5,501 nt of DNA from an uncultured Mollicutes bacterium (lineage in GTDB: Bacteria > Bacillota_I > Bacilli_A > Acholeplasmatales > Anaeroplasmataceae), in assembly GCA_947174685.1 (NCBI GenBank), contig CAMWJY010000067.1, positions 1-5,501 on the forward strand. Reading direction: 5' to 3'. Below the pieces are notes generated by a model that was not told the DNA's origin, did no database searches, and saw nothing but the letters and a program-made list of their open reading frames with translations. Position 1 is the stretch's first letter. Each line of letters begins with the position of its first letter. A program made the translations under genes and the position numbers. This document shows, one piece after another, positions 1 through 5,501 of the stretch.

Positions 1-726
1 TGCATGGTCAGATAGACGAGAGCCCATTTCATGGAAGAAATCAATTCTTTCAGCTAGAGCCTTTTCTAAATCCTTTAATTCCTTAATCTTATAGCCTACT
101 ACATCTGCTAATTGATTTACCCAGTCAGCAAACCAGGATAATTCAACATTAATTGCCTTATCAGGACGGAAAGCAGGACGAACATGTACCTTTAATGTTT
201 CATCTGCGTTCATCTTCTTATGCCATTCAAGGCTATCTACAGGGTCATCTGTTGTACAAACTGTATCTACCTTAAACTTATACATCATTTCTCTTGCTGT
301 TAAGGTTTCTAGCTTTTTATTTGCAGCATCCCAAATCTTCTTTGCATTCTTTTCGTTGATGATATCTTCAATACCAAAGTATCTTCTCATCTCTAAATGA
401 GACCAGTGATATAATGGATTTCCTACGAAATAAGGCATAGACTCAACAAATTGCATATATTTCTTGTAGTCATCATCAGGACCTGAAATAGAATCCTCCT
501 CATAGCCTCTTGCACGTAGGCTTCTCCACTTGTAGTGATCCCCGTAACGGTCACCAGCGCCAAGCCAAACCTCAGCTAAATTACGGAATTTTTTATCCTC
601 ATAAATTTCCTTTGGCTGAAGATGACAGTGATAGTCAATAATTGGCATATGCTCTGCATGCTCATGATAAAGCTTTTTTGCGGTTTCTGTAGTTAATAAG
701 AAATCCTTATCCATAAATTCTTTCAT
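1..726 (-). CDS. uxaC: Uronate isomerase (glucuronate/galacturonate isomerase), 3' end outside window
   Basis: First step of hexuronate catabolism in the cytoplasm: reversible isomerisation of D-galacturonate to D-tagaturonate and of D-glucuronate to D-fructuronate. My translation gives 242 open residues running off the left edge; family members are about 465 residues, so roughly the N-terminal half is present. Seen directly: the amidohydrolase-type metal motif DYHCHL (H33, H35) in the first beta strand, HWSHLEMRRYFGI (107-119), CTTDDPVDSL (157-166), VRPAFRPD (182-189) and GSRLSDHA (235-242), all characteristic UxaC blocks. The ATG at 724-726 is chosen because a perfect AGGAGG lies 7 bases upstream; the in-frame Met5 would be too far away. 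It is the third gene of the uxaB-uxaA-uxaC operon. Its ribosome binding site overlaps the uxaA stop codon, which suggests translational coupling. No frameshift is seen. Family identity is very secure; preference for galacturonate is inferred from the neighbours. Confidence 0.96.
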   Translation of the reverse strand, partial: MKEFMDKDFLLTTETAKKLYHEHAEHMPIIDYHCHLQPKEIYEDKKFRNLAEVWLGAGDRYGDHYKWRSLRARGYEEDSISGPDDDYKKYMQFVESMPYFVGNPLYHWSHLEMRRYFGIEDIINEKNAKKIWDAANKKLETLTAREMMYKFKVDTVCTTDDPVDSLEWHKKMNADETLKVHVRPAFRPDKAINVELSWFADWVNQLADVVGYKIKELKDLEKALAERIDFFHEMGSRLSDHA

Positions 727-733
727 TTTTCTT

Positions 734-739
734 CCTCCT
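734..739 (-). promoter_or_regulatory. Ribosome binding site of uxaC overlapping the uxaA stop
   Basis: The minus strand reads AAGGAGGAAG just before the uxaC ATG, with 7 bases between AGGAGG and the start codon. The last base of the uxaA TAA stop (739) is also the first base of the AGGAGG core, so a ribosome ending uxaA sits on the uxaC initiation site. This supports co-translation and fixes the uxaC start. Confidence 0.85.
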
Positions 740-2217
740 TATAATACAACGCCGTCTTTGAAAATTGAAATCTCACGGAAGTTGTTTTGTTCGTTTTTAG
801 CCTGTTTTCTTCCAGAGGCAATATCACACAATAAATCAATGAAATCCTCTAAAAGCTCATCCATATCCTTTTTATCTACTAAATCTCCTGCATTAAAGTC
901 AATCCAGTTAGATTTTTTAGTAGCTAAAGCTGTATTTGTTGCAATCTTAACTGTTGGAATAAATCCACCAAATGGTGTACCTCTACCAGTAGTAAATAGA
1001 ACCATTTGACAGCCACTACAGCCTAGAGTTGTTGTTGCAACCAAGTCATTTCCTGGAGTACACAATAAGTTTAGACCCGTAGTTCTGATTCTTTCACCCA
1101 TCTTTAATACATCCTGAACAACGGCAGCACCAGCCTTTTGAGTACAGCCTAAAGACTTATCCTCTAAAGTTGTAATACCCCCCTTTTTATTCCCTGGAGA
1201 TGGATTATCATAAATCACCTGATTATGATTTTTAAAGTATACTTTAAAATCGTTAATTAATTCAACAATCTTTTCAAATGTAGGTGCATCCTTAGCACGA
1301 GCCATTAAAAGCTTCTCAGCTCCAAACATTTCAGGTACTTCACCTAAAACTGTTGTAGCACCATTTAAAGATAAGAAGTCAGAGAAACGACCTAAAAGTG
1401 GGTTTGCAGTTATACCTGACATACCATCAGATCCACCACATTTTAGACCAACACGAAGTACTGATAAAGGTTTTGTAACACGCTTATCATGCTTCATTTG
1501 GTCGTATAATTCTTTAAGAAGCTTTGTTCCTTCTTCAACCTCATCTTCAACCTCTTGAGCAATTAAGAATCTTGTTCTTTTTTCATCATATGCTCCTAGA
1601 GTTTCTTTAAATGTTGAAACTAGGTTTTCCTCACAGCCTAAGCCTAATACTAAAACACCACCAGCATTTGGATGCTTCACCATATCCTGTAAAAGTGTTC
1701 TAGTTAATGCTAGGTCAGCTCCCATCTGGCTACAGCCAAACGGATGCTGGAAGGTATAAACTCCATCAATTCCTTCTGTTCCATATTTTGCCTTAAAGTT
1801 TTCAATCATATCATTAGCCATACCAGAAACACAGCCAACCGTCTGAATGACCCAAAGCTCATTACGGATACCATATTCTCCTGTAGAACGCTCATAAACA
1901 TCAACTGTACGATCTGATTTATAGCCTAAAACCTCAGGATATTTTGGTTCATAGGAATAGGTTATTACATCGTCTAGGTTAGTAGCAACATTATGTGTAT
2001 GAACATGCTCTCCTGGTTTTACATCAGCAGTTGTATGACCAATTGGAGAACCATATTTGATTACATTTTCACCCTTTTTGATTGGCTTTAATGCTACCTT
2101 ATGTGCCTGAGGAATATCCTCTAATAATACTACACCCTCTACTGCTTCCCCTTTAGAGAATGGACGTAATACTACTGCCACATTATCTATCGGATTAATG
2201 ATGATATAATCTTTCAT
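739..2217 (-). CDS. uxaA: Altronate dehydratase (altronate hydrolase), UxaA/GarD family
   Basis: Dehydrates D-altronate to 2-keto-3-deoxy-D-gluconate, the third step of galacturonate breakdown, in the cytoplasm; family enzymes depend on Fe2+ or a similar divalent metal. The 492 residues match the usual length of about 495. An N-terminal SAF domain (about 1-90) contains GEHVHTHN (69-76, with H71, H73, H75), followed by the large UxaA/GarD catalytic region: FQHPFGCSQMGAD (156-168), GLGCEEN (192-198), LKCGGSDGMSGITANP (258-273), EDKSLGCTQK (352-361), TPGND (387-391) and LFTTGRGTPFGG (407-418). The ATG at 2215-2217 has AAGGAAG upstream and lies 21 bases after uxaB. Cys-rich positions include C195, C260, C358, C386, C400 and C403. 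Galactarate dehydratase (GarD) and sulfolyases share this fold, but the uxaB and uxaC neighbours make altronate the clear substrate. The frame is intact and no truncation is seen. Confidence 0.96.
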   Translation of the reverse strand: MKDYIIINPIDNVAVVLRPFSKGEAVEGVVLLEDIPQAHKVALKPIKKGENVIKYGSPIGHTTADVKPGEHVHTHNVATNLDDVITYSYEPKYPEVLGYKSDRTVDVYERSTGEYGIRNELWVIQTVGCVSGMANDMIENFKAKYGTEGIDGVYTFQHPFGCSQMGADLALTRTLLQDMVKHPNAGGVLVLGLGCEENLVSTFKETLGAYDEKRTRFLIAQEVEDEVEEGTKLLKELYDQMKHDKRVTKPLSVLRVGLKCGGSDGMSGITANPLLGRFSDFLSLNGATTVLGEVPEMFGAEKLLMARAKDAPTFEKIVELINDFKVYFKNHNQVIYDNPSPGNKKGGITTLEDKSLGCTQKAGAAVVQDVLKMGERIRTTGLNLLCTPGNDLVATTTLGCSGCQMVLFTTGRGTPFGGFIPTVKIATNTALATKKSNWIDFNAGDLVDKKDMDELLEDFIDLLCDIASGRKQAKNEQNNFREISIFKDGVVL

Positions 2218-2224
2218 AAATTAT

Positions 2225-2231
2225 CTTCCTT
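2225..2231 (-). promoter_or_regulatory. Ribosome binding site of uxaA
   Basis: The minus strand reads AAGGAAG, 7 bases before the uxaA ATG, within the 21-base gap after the uxaB stop. It is a weaker match than the AGGAGG cores of uxaB and uxaC. The gap is too short and featureless to hold a separate promoter, which supports cotranscription with uxaB. Confidence 0.7.
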
Positions 2232-2238
2232 TTTTAAA

Positions 2239-3696
2239 TTATTTTACCATTTTAGCTAATGCTTCACGCATAGAGCTTGATGTAATTTCATATAAGCATT
2301 CTGTAACAAAGTCTAATACACCATCATACTTCGTTAAATCTGCTTCCCAATGAGATTCTAAGCTTAATACGTGCTTAGCAATATTATGACAAGCAGCCTT
2401 AGAGCCATCAAATGAAGCCCATAGCTCCTTAAATAGTTCTAATGCCCAAGCATCGTCAGCAAGCTTAATGTCCTCAGTTCCACGTTTTCCTCTATAGAAT
2501 ACCATTAAAGCTGCCAAGCTAAATAATGCATGGTCAGGGAAATGCTTTAAATCCTCTAGATTTTGTAACACTGTAGGTAAAATTCTTGTCTTATACTTTG
2601 TAACTGAATTTAAGGCAATACTCATTAATTCATGACGTACAAATGGGTTACCATAACGCTCTAATACACTATTAGCATAAGAGTCCATTTGATCTCTTGG
2701 GATATTAATTGTAGGAACAACCTCATTAAAGATGAAGTCTAAAACAAATTTATTTAATTGCTTATCCTCAATTGTTTCACGAACTGTATCAATACCAGAT
2801 AAATAAGAAACTGGTACTAAGCAGGTATGAGAACCATTTAAAATCTTAACCTTTCTTTCCTTATAAGGCTTAATAGATTCAACAAATAATACATTTAAAT
2901 CTGCTTGTTTAGTAGGAAGCTTCTTTTCTAAATCCTTAACTGTCTTACCATCAATTACCCATAAATGGAAAATTTCACCTACAACCATATTGTTGTCAAT
3001 ATAGCCTAATTGTTCCCATAATTCCTTGTCTTCATTTCTAGGATATCCTGGAACGATACGGTCAACTAATGTATTGTAATAACGGTTTGCATTTTCAACC
3101 CAGCTAATAAATTTAGCATCCATATGATTATGATTTGCTAGTTTTACTAAAGTTTCCTTTAAAGTATCTCCATTATGATCAATAAGTTCACAAGGAATAA
3201 TTTCTAAGCCCTTAGAGGCATCTCCTTTGAAGTGGTCATAACGTGCCTTTAAGAACGCAAGTAGCTTACCTGGGAAGCTATTTGGAGTCTTTGAAAAATC
3301 AGTATCATTTGGATCAAAGGCAATACCTGCCTCAGTCGTATTTGAAACGATATATTCTAGGTCTTCACTCTTAGCATAATCTAAATATTTTTGATATTCT
3401 GTAAATGGATTAATAAAGTCCTCTAAGCAATCAATAACCTGATGCGTTTTTACAGTTTGTCCATTATTTATACCTTGCAGGTATAAAGTATATAAACCAT
3501 CTGCCTCACTTAATTCCTTAACACGGCCAAATGGCATAGGCTGAACAACAACAACACCAGCATTGAAGTTTGCTTTTTTGTTCATAGAATCCACAATCCA
3601 GTCAATGAATGCTCTTAAGAAGTTTCCTTCTCCAAACTGCATAATCTTTACTGGATGTGTAACTTTTTTTACAATTTTACTACTAATATTTTCCAC
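2239..3696 (-). CDS. uxaB: Tagaturonate reductase (altronate oxidoreductase)
   Basis: NADH-dependent reduction of D-tagaturonate to D-altronate, the second step of galacturonate catabolism, in the cytoplasm. It belongs to the polyol-specific long-chain (mannitol) dehydrogenase family. The 485 residues fit the usual 480-500. The N-terminal nucleotide-binding part carries FGEGNFLRAF (21-30) and SNTTEAGI (118-125); DRIVPGYP (212-219) follows. The catalytic signature K-x4-N-x2-H of the family is present as K282, N287 and H290 within KVKILNGSHT, and the helical C-terminal domain runs from there to the end. The start is a GTG (3694-3696) with a perfect AGGAGG 8 bases upstream; no better ATG exists near it. 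It is the first gene of the uxaB-uxaA-uxaC operon, behind a strong promoter. Fructuronate reductase (UxuB) and mannitol dehydrogenase are relatives, but the FGEGNFLRAF opening and the uxaA neighbour favour UxaB. Confidence 0.95.
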   Translation of the reverse strand: MENISSKIVKKVTHPVKIMQFGEGNFLRAFIDWIVDSMNKKANFNAGVVVVQPMPFGRVKELSEADGLYTLYLQGINNGQTVKTHQVIDCLEDFINPFTEYQKYLDYAKSEDLEYIVSNTTEAGIAFDPNDTDFSKTPNSFPGKLLAFLKARYDHFKGDASKGLEIIPCELIDHNGDTLKETLVKLANHNHMDAKFISWVENANRYYNTLVDRIVPGYPRNEDKELWEQLGYIDNNMVVGEIFHLWVIDGKTVKDLEKKLPTKQADLNVLFVESIKPYKERKVKILNGSHTCLVPVSYLSGIDTVRETIEDKQLNKFVLDFIFNEVVPTINIPRDQMDSYANSVLERYGNPFVRHELMSIALNSVTKYKTRILPTVLQNLEDLKHFPDHALFSLAALMVFYRGKRGTEDIKLADDAWALELFKELWASFDGSKAACHNIAKHVLSLESHWEADLTKYDGVLDFVTECLYEITSSSMREALAKMVK

Positions 3697-3704
3697 TATT
3701 CTTT

Positions 3705-3710
3705 CCTCCT
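3705..3710 (-). promoter_or_regulatory. Ribosome binding site of uxaB, fixes a GTG start
   Basis: A perfect AGGAGG on the minus strand, 8 bases before GTG at 3694-3696. It decides the non-ATG start of uxaB: the reading frame from there gives MENISSKIVKK followed by the conserved FGEGNFLRAF block at the expected distance. Confidence 0.85.
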
Positions 3711-3716
3711 ATGCAC

Positions 3717-3752
3717 TTTATATTTTTTTAAAAAAAGTGTCCAAAATATAAA
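3717..3752 (-). promoter_or_regulatory. Inverted repeat at the predicted uxa transcript start (candidate operator or leader hairpin)
   Basis: Two perfect 10-base arms, TTTATATTTT (3743-3752 read on the minus strand) and AAAATATAAA (3717-3726), are separated by 16 bases. The repeat begins about where transcription from the upstream promoter should start and ends 6 bases before the uxaB ribosome binding site. A second, mutually exclusive pairing is CACTTT (3734-3739, minus strand) with AAAGTG (3714-3719). The position suits a repressor operator or a 5' leader hairpin. The arms contain only A and T, so chance occurrence in AT-rich DNA is a real alternative. The binding protein, if any, is unknown. 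Confidence 0.4.
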
Positions 3753-3755
3753 TTA

Positions 3756-3784
3756 ATTTTACCACGCAAAAAACAAATAGTCAA
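3756..3784 (-). promoter_or_regulatory. Sigma-A promoter of the uxaBAC operon
   Basis: On the minus strand a -35 box TTGACT (3779-3784, one mismatch to TTGACA) is followed after exactly 17 bases by a -10 box TAAAAT (3756-3761, one mismatch to TATAAT). A TGG extended -10 element (3762-3764) precedes the -10 box. Predicted transcription start is near 3749, giving a leader of about 50 bases before the uxaB GTG. The promoter lies just after the MATE gene, so the uxa operon can be transcribed independently of the rlmH-MATE unit. This is a sequence match only. Confidence 0.75.
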
Positions 3785-3816
3785 CGAATAAGCAATCAAA
3801 AATGAAAGCCCTTTAC

Positions 3817-5214
3817 TTAAACTTGAATTTGGAGCCATTTTTTCTGGCTAAATCGCCAAATGTTGAGTCCCATTCTAAGAGCCTGATCAATTAACATACC
3901 AATCCAAGCACCTATTACACCTAACCCAATCGGATAGCATAACAAATAAGAAACTAATGGTCTGATACATGTTACGCTAACTAAAGACGTTGTTGCAGTA
4001 AACTTTGTATCTCCACTTCCTCTTAAGATTCCCGTAATAACCCATTGGATATTTTGAGGCAAGGTCGTAAATGCTGCAATTATCATAATGGTAGATGCCA
4101 TATTGGCACGCTCTTTTGTCTCAGGCTTATACATACTGATGAGTAAATCTCTTGTAGAAAACATAAAAATGCAGGTGAGAATTGCACAAAAAAGCGATAT
4201 GGTCATACTGACCTTTGCATATACAATGGCTAAATCTCTTCTCTTTTCCCCAAGACGATGTCCAACTACAGCGGCCGTACCTATGGAAAAGCCATCTGCT
4301 AAAGTAAACATCAAGGAGTTTAAATCATTACAGATTCCATGAACATAGGTTGCATCCTTGCCTAAATAATTGACAATTAAAGCAAATAAAATAAAGCCTA
4401 TTCTCATAAAAATTTGATCTATAAAACAAGAGGGTAAAATATGTCCGATATCCTTTAAAGTGACTTTATCTAATGAGAATAACTGTTTCAATTGCAGCTT
4501 TAAATATCCTTTAGGTAGTAAAATAGTAACTAAACAAATGACAAATGCTACTGCATTACCAATAACTGTAGCGATTGCTGCCCCTGCAATACCAAGCTCT
4601 GGAAAGCCCCAATGTCCTTCTATCAATAGATAATTTAATCCTATATTTACTAAATTGGCAACCATGTTTGTCCACATAGATATTTTTGTTTTACCTATAC
4701 CTCTTTGACAAGCATTAATGGTCAATCTTAAACCATTAAAAATAAAGCCAGAGGCTATAATTGTTAGATAGGTTGTTGCATAATCAATAGTATCAGATGT
4801 CGCACCCATAAAATCACATAATTGACGAGCCAAACAAGCAACTAAAATACTTAAAATAATTGAAATCCCAGCACAAAGCTTTAATCCTTCATGAAGACAT
4901 CGATTAACAGCCTCCTGATTCTTAGCTCCAAATCTTCTGGAAACAATAGCTGTTAATGCAATATTTAATGCTGTAATAAAGCAAATCATAAAATATATAG
5001 GCTGTTTTGTGATAGTTACTGCTGTATTAGCATCATTTCCTATAGAAGAAACCATAATACCATCAAACATAGTCACTAATGCGACTAAAAAGCCTTCCAC
5101 CATAGAAGGCCAAACAATCTTCATTACATCCTTAGTAACCTTAGAATATTTAGGAATTTCTCCTTGTTTTTCTTCATTTTTCACTAATCTTTGTGTGTCA
5201 AATAAGGCAAACAA
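3817..5214 (-). CDS. MATE family efflux transporter (multi-antimicrobial extrusion, two MatE repeats)
   Basis: A cytoplasmic-membrane antiporter of the MATE/NorM-DinF type, expected to export organic cations or metabolites in exchange for Na+ or H+; the substrate cannot be read from the sequence. It has 465 residues from the TTG start, close to the family's 440-480, with about 12 hydrophobic segments. The two-fold repeat is visible as matched blocks: RGIGKTKIS after the first half's fourth or fifth segment and RGSGDTKFTA in the second half, and SRRFGAKNQEAVNR against GHRLGEKRRDLA. The start is taken as TTG at 5212-5214 because AGAGG lies 8 bases upstream; an in-frame GTG at 5221-5223 would add three residues but would lie inside that ribosome binding site. 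The gene follows rlmH directly, with its ribosome binding site on the rlmH stop, so cotranscription is likely. It is probably not part of the uxa operon, which has its own promoter. Not assignable to a named transporter. Confidence 0.92.
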   Translation of the reverse strand: MFALFDTQRLVKNEEKQGEIPKYSKVTKDVMKIVWPSMVEGFLVALVTMFDGIMVSSIGNDANTAVTITKQPIYFMICFITALNIALTAIVSRRFGAKNQEAVNRCLHEGLKLCAGISIILSILVACLARQLCDFMGATSDTIDYATTYLTIIASGFIFNGLRLTINACQRGIGKTKISMWTNMVANLVNIGLNYLLIEGHWGFPELGIAGAAIATVIGNAVAFVICLVTILLPKGYLKLQLKQLFSLDKVTLKDIGHILPSCFIDQIFMRIGFILFALIVNYLGKDATYVHGICNDLNSLMFTLADGFSIGTAAVVGHRLGEKRRDLAIVYAKVSMTISLFCAILTCIFMFSTRDLLISMYKPETKERANMASTIMIIAAFTTLPQNIQWVITGILRGSGDTKFTATTSLVSVTCIRPLVSYLLCYPIGLGVIGAWIGMLIDQALRMGLNIWRFSQKKWLQIQV

Positions 5215-5218
5215 AGCA

Positions 5219-5228
5219 ATCACCTCTT
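5219..5228 (-). promoter_or_regulatory. Ribosome binding site of the MATE gene, overlaps the rlmH stop and decides the start
   Basis: The minus strand reads AAGAGGTGAT, containing GAGGTGAT, eight bases in a row complementary to the 16S rRNA 3' end. It overlaps the rlmH TAA (5227-5229). From AGAGG there are 8 bases to TTG (5212-5214). The upstream GTG at 5221-5223 is part of the site itself, so it is an unlikely start. Confidence 0.7.
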
Positions 5229-5501
5229 ATTTATGATATGTTTCATGATTTAAAATCTTAAAAGAACGATAAATTTGTTCTAACAAAATCACCTGCATCA
5301 ATTGATGAGGAAAGGTCATTTTCGAAAAGCATAAATGATAATCCATTTTTTTAAGAAGCTCTTTACCCAGACCTAAAGACCCTCCTATTACAAATACTAT
5401 ATGAGAATTGTAATAAGAGAAAATATGAGATACTTTATCTGCTAGTTCAGGACTAGTAAGCATTTCTCCTTTAAGATTTAACGCAATTTTATAGGAATTT
5501 T
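5227..5501 (-). CDS. rlmH: 23S rRNA (pseudouridine1915-N3)-methyltransferase, C-terminal part; 5' end outside window
   Basis: RlmH methylates N3 of pseudouridine 1915 in helix 69 of 23S rRNA on assembled 70S ribosomes, using S-adenosylmethionine; it is a small homodimeric SPOUT enzyme. The 90 visible residues are the C-terminal part of a protein usually about 155-160 long. The frame stays open to the right edge past the first in-window ATG (5461-5463), and the residues before it (KIALNLKGEMLTSPELA) match the family, so that ATG is internal. Seen directly: the SAM-binding knot FVIGGSLGLG (36-45 of the visible part), FSKMTFPHQLMQVILLEQIYR (58-78) and the terminal YHK, all hallmarks of RlmH. The MATE gene follows with an overlapping ribosome binding site. 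The last 18 bases resemble the staphylococcal SCC attachment core (see findings). Identity is very secure. Confidence 0.96.
   Translation of the reverse strand, partial: NSYKIALNLKGEMLTSPELADKVSHIFSYYNSHIVFVIGGSLGLGKELLKKMDYHLCFSKMTFPHQLMQVILLEQIYRSFKILNHETYHK

Noticed and set aside
758..1009. Plus-strand open frame of 83 codons opposite uxaA
   Set aside because: It is an antisense shadow of a highly conserved coding region, with no ribosome binding site and no recognisable protein features.
1178..1188. Run of six G followed upstream by A residues in uxaA (minus strand AAAAAGGGGGG)
   Set aside because: It could look like a slippage or frameshift site, but the frame continues through conserved residues on both sides, so it is ordinary Lys-Lys-Gly-Gly coding.
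739..3696. Frequent AGGAT and GGCTNT strings in the coding strand, suggesting codon-pair preference (AAG or GAG before GAT, GGC before TAT or TGT)
   Set aside because: Exceptions occur (for example AAAGAT at the uxaA start) and the sample is too small to separate this from ordinary codon bias.
3563..3751. Plus-strand open frame of 62 codons with hydrophobic residues, opposite the uxaB start and its leader
   Set aside because: It is antisense to the conserved N-terminus of UxaB; the hydrophobic residues come from the AT-rich leader read backwards, and no convincing ribosome binding site precedes it.
3790..3816. Possible terminator after the MATE gene (AAAG-GG-CTTT followed by T-rich DNA on the minus strand)
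   Set aside because: The stem is four weak pairs with a two-base loop and the T run is interrupted; it is not a credible intrinsic terminator.
3697..3816. Search for a CcpA catabolite-repression (cre) site around the uxa promoter
   Set aside because: The CG dinucleotides near the promoter do not sit in a TGNAANCGNNNNCA-like context on either strand.
4088..4342. Plus-strand open frame of 84 codons opposite the MATE gene
   Set aside because: It lies fully within a well-conserved transporter gene on the other strand and has no ribosome binding site or family features.
5009..5236. Plus-strand open frame of 75 codons opposite the MATE gene start
   Set aside because: It is a shadow of the transporter N-terminus and the rlmH end, with no independent support.
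1..5501. CRISPR arrays, tRNA or rRNA genes, insertion sequences, riboswitches
   Set aside because: The window is filled by five conserved protein genes with only one intergenic region of 120 bases; no repeated spacer pattern, transposase or RNA-like structure is seen.

Overview
The window reads almost entirely from the minus strand and looks like chromosomal DNA of a low-GC Gram-positive bacterium (Bacillota). The evidence is an AT-rich sequence, strong AGGAGG-type ribosome binding sites, GTG and TTG starts, a Firmicute-style RlmH ending in YHK, and galacturonate genes whose products look like those of gut and plant-fibre degraders. An Erysipelotrichia- or Lachnospiraceae-like host is plausible, but nothing here fixes the lineage.

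In the direction of transcription (high to low coordinates) the layout is: (1) the C-terminal 90 residues of rlmH, a 23S rRNA methyltransferase cut by the right edge; (2) a MATE-family membrane exporter whose ribosome binding site overlaps the rlmH stop codon; (3) a 120-base intergenic region holding a near-consensus sigma-A promoter (TTGACT, 17 bases, TGG-TAAAAT) and an AT-only inverted repeat at the predicted transcript start; (4) a tightly packed operon uxaB-uxaA-uxaC, with uxaC cut by the left edge after 242 residues. There is no gene-free stretch longer than 300 bases.

The three uxa genes encode the isomerase pathway of hexuronate breakdown. UxaC converts D-galacturonate to D-tagaturonate (and glucuronate to fructuronate), UxaB reduces tagaturonate to D-altronate with NADH, and UxaA dehydrates altronate to 2-keto-3-deoxygluconate (KDG). 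KDG kinase, KDPG aldolase, a hexuronate transporter and a regulator are not in view; they may lie left of the window or elsewhere. The rlmH-MATE pair appears to be a separate transcription unit, because the uxa operon has its own promoter.

I see no RNA gene, CRISPR array, insertion sequence or clear terminator, and no convincing new system. The points most worth a second look are the inverted repeat overlapping the uxa transcript start, the rlmH 3' end that closely resembles the staphylococcal SCC attachment core, and the start codon choice for the MATE gene.
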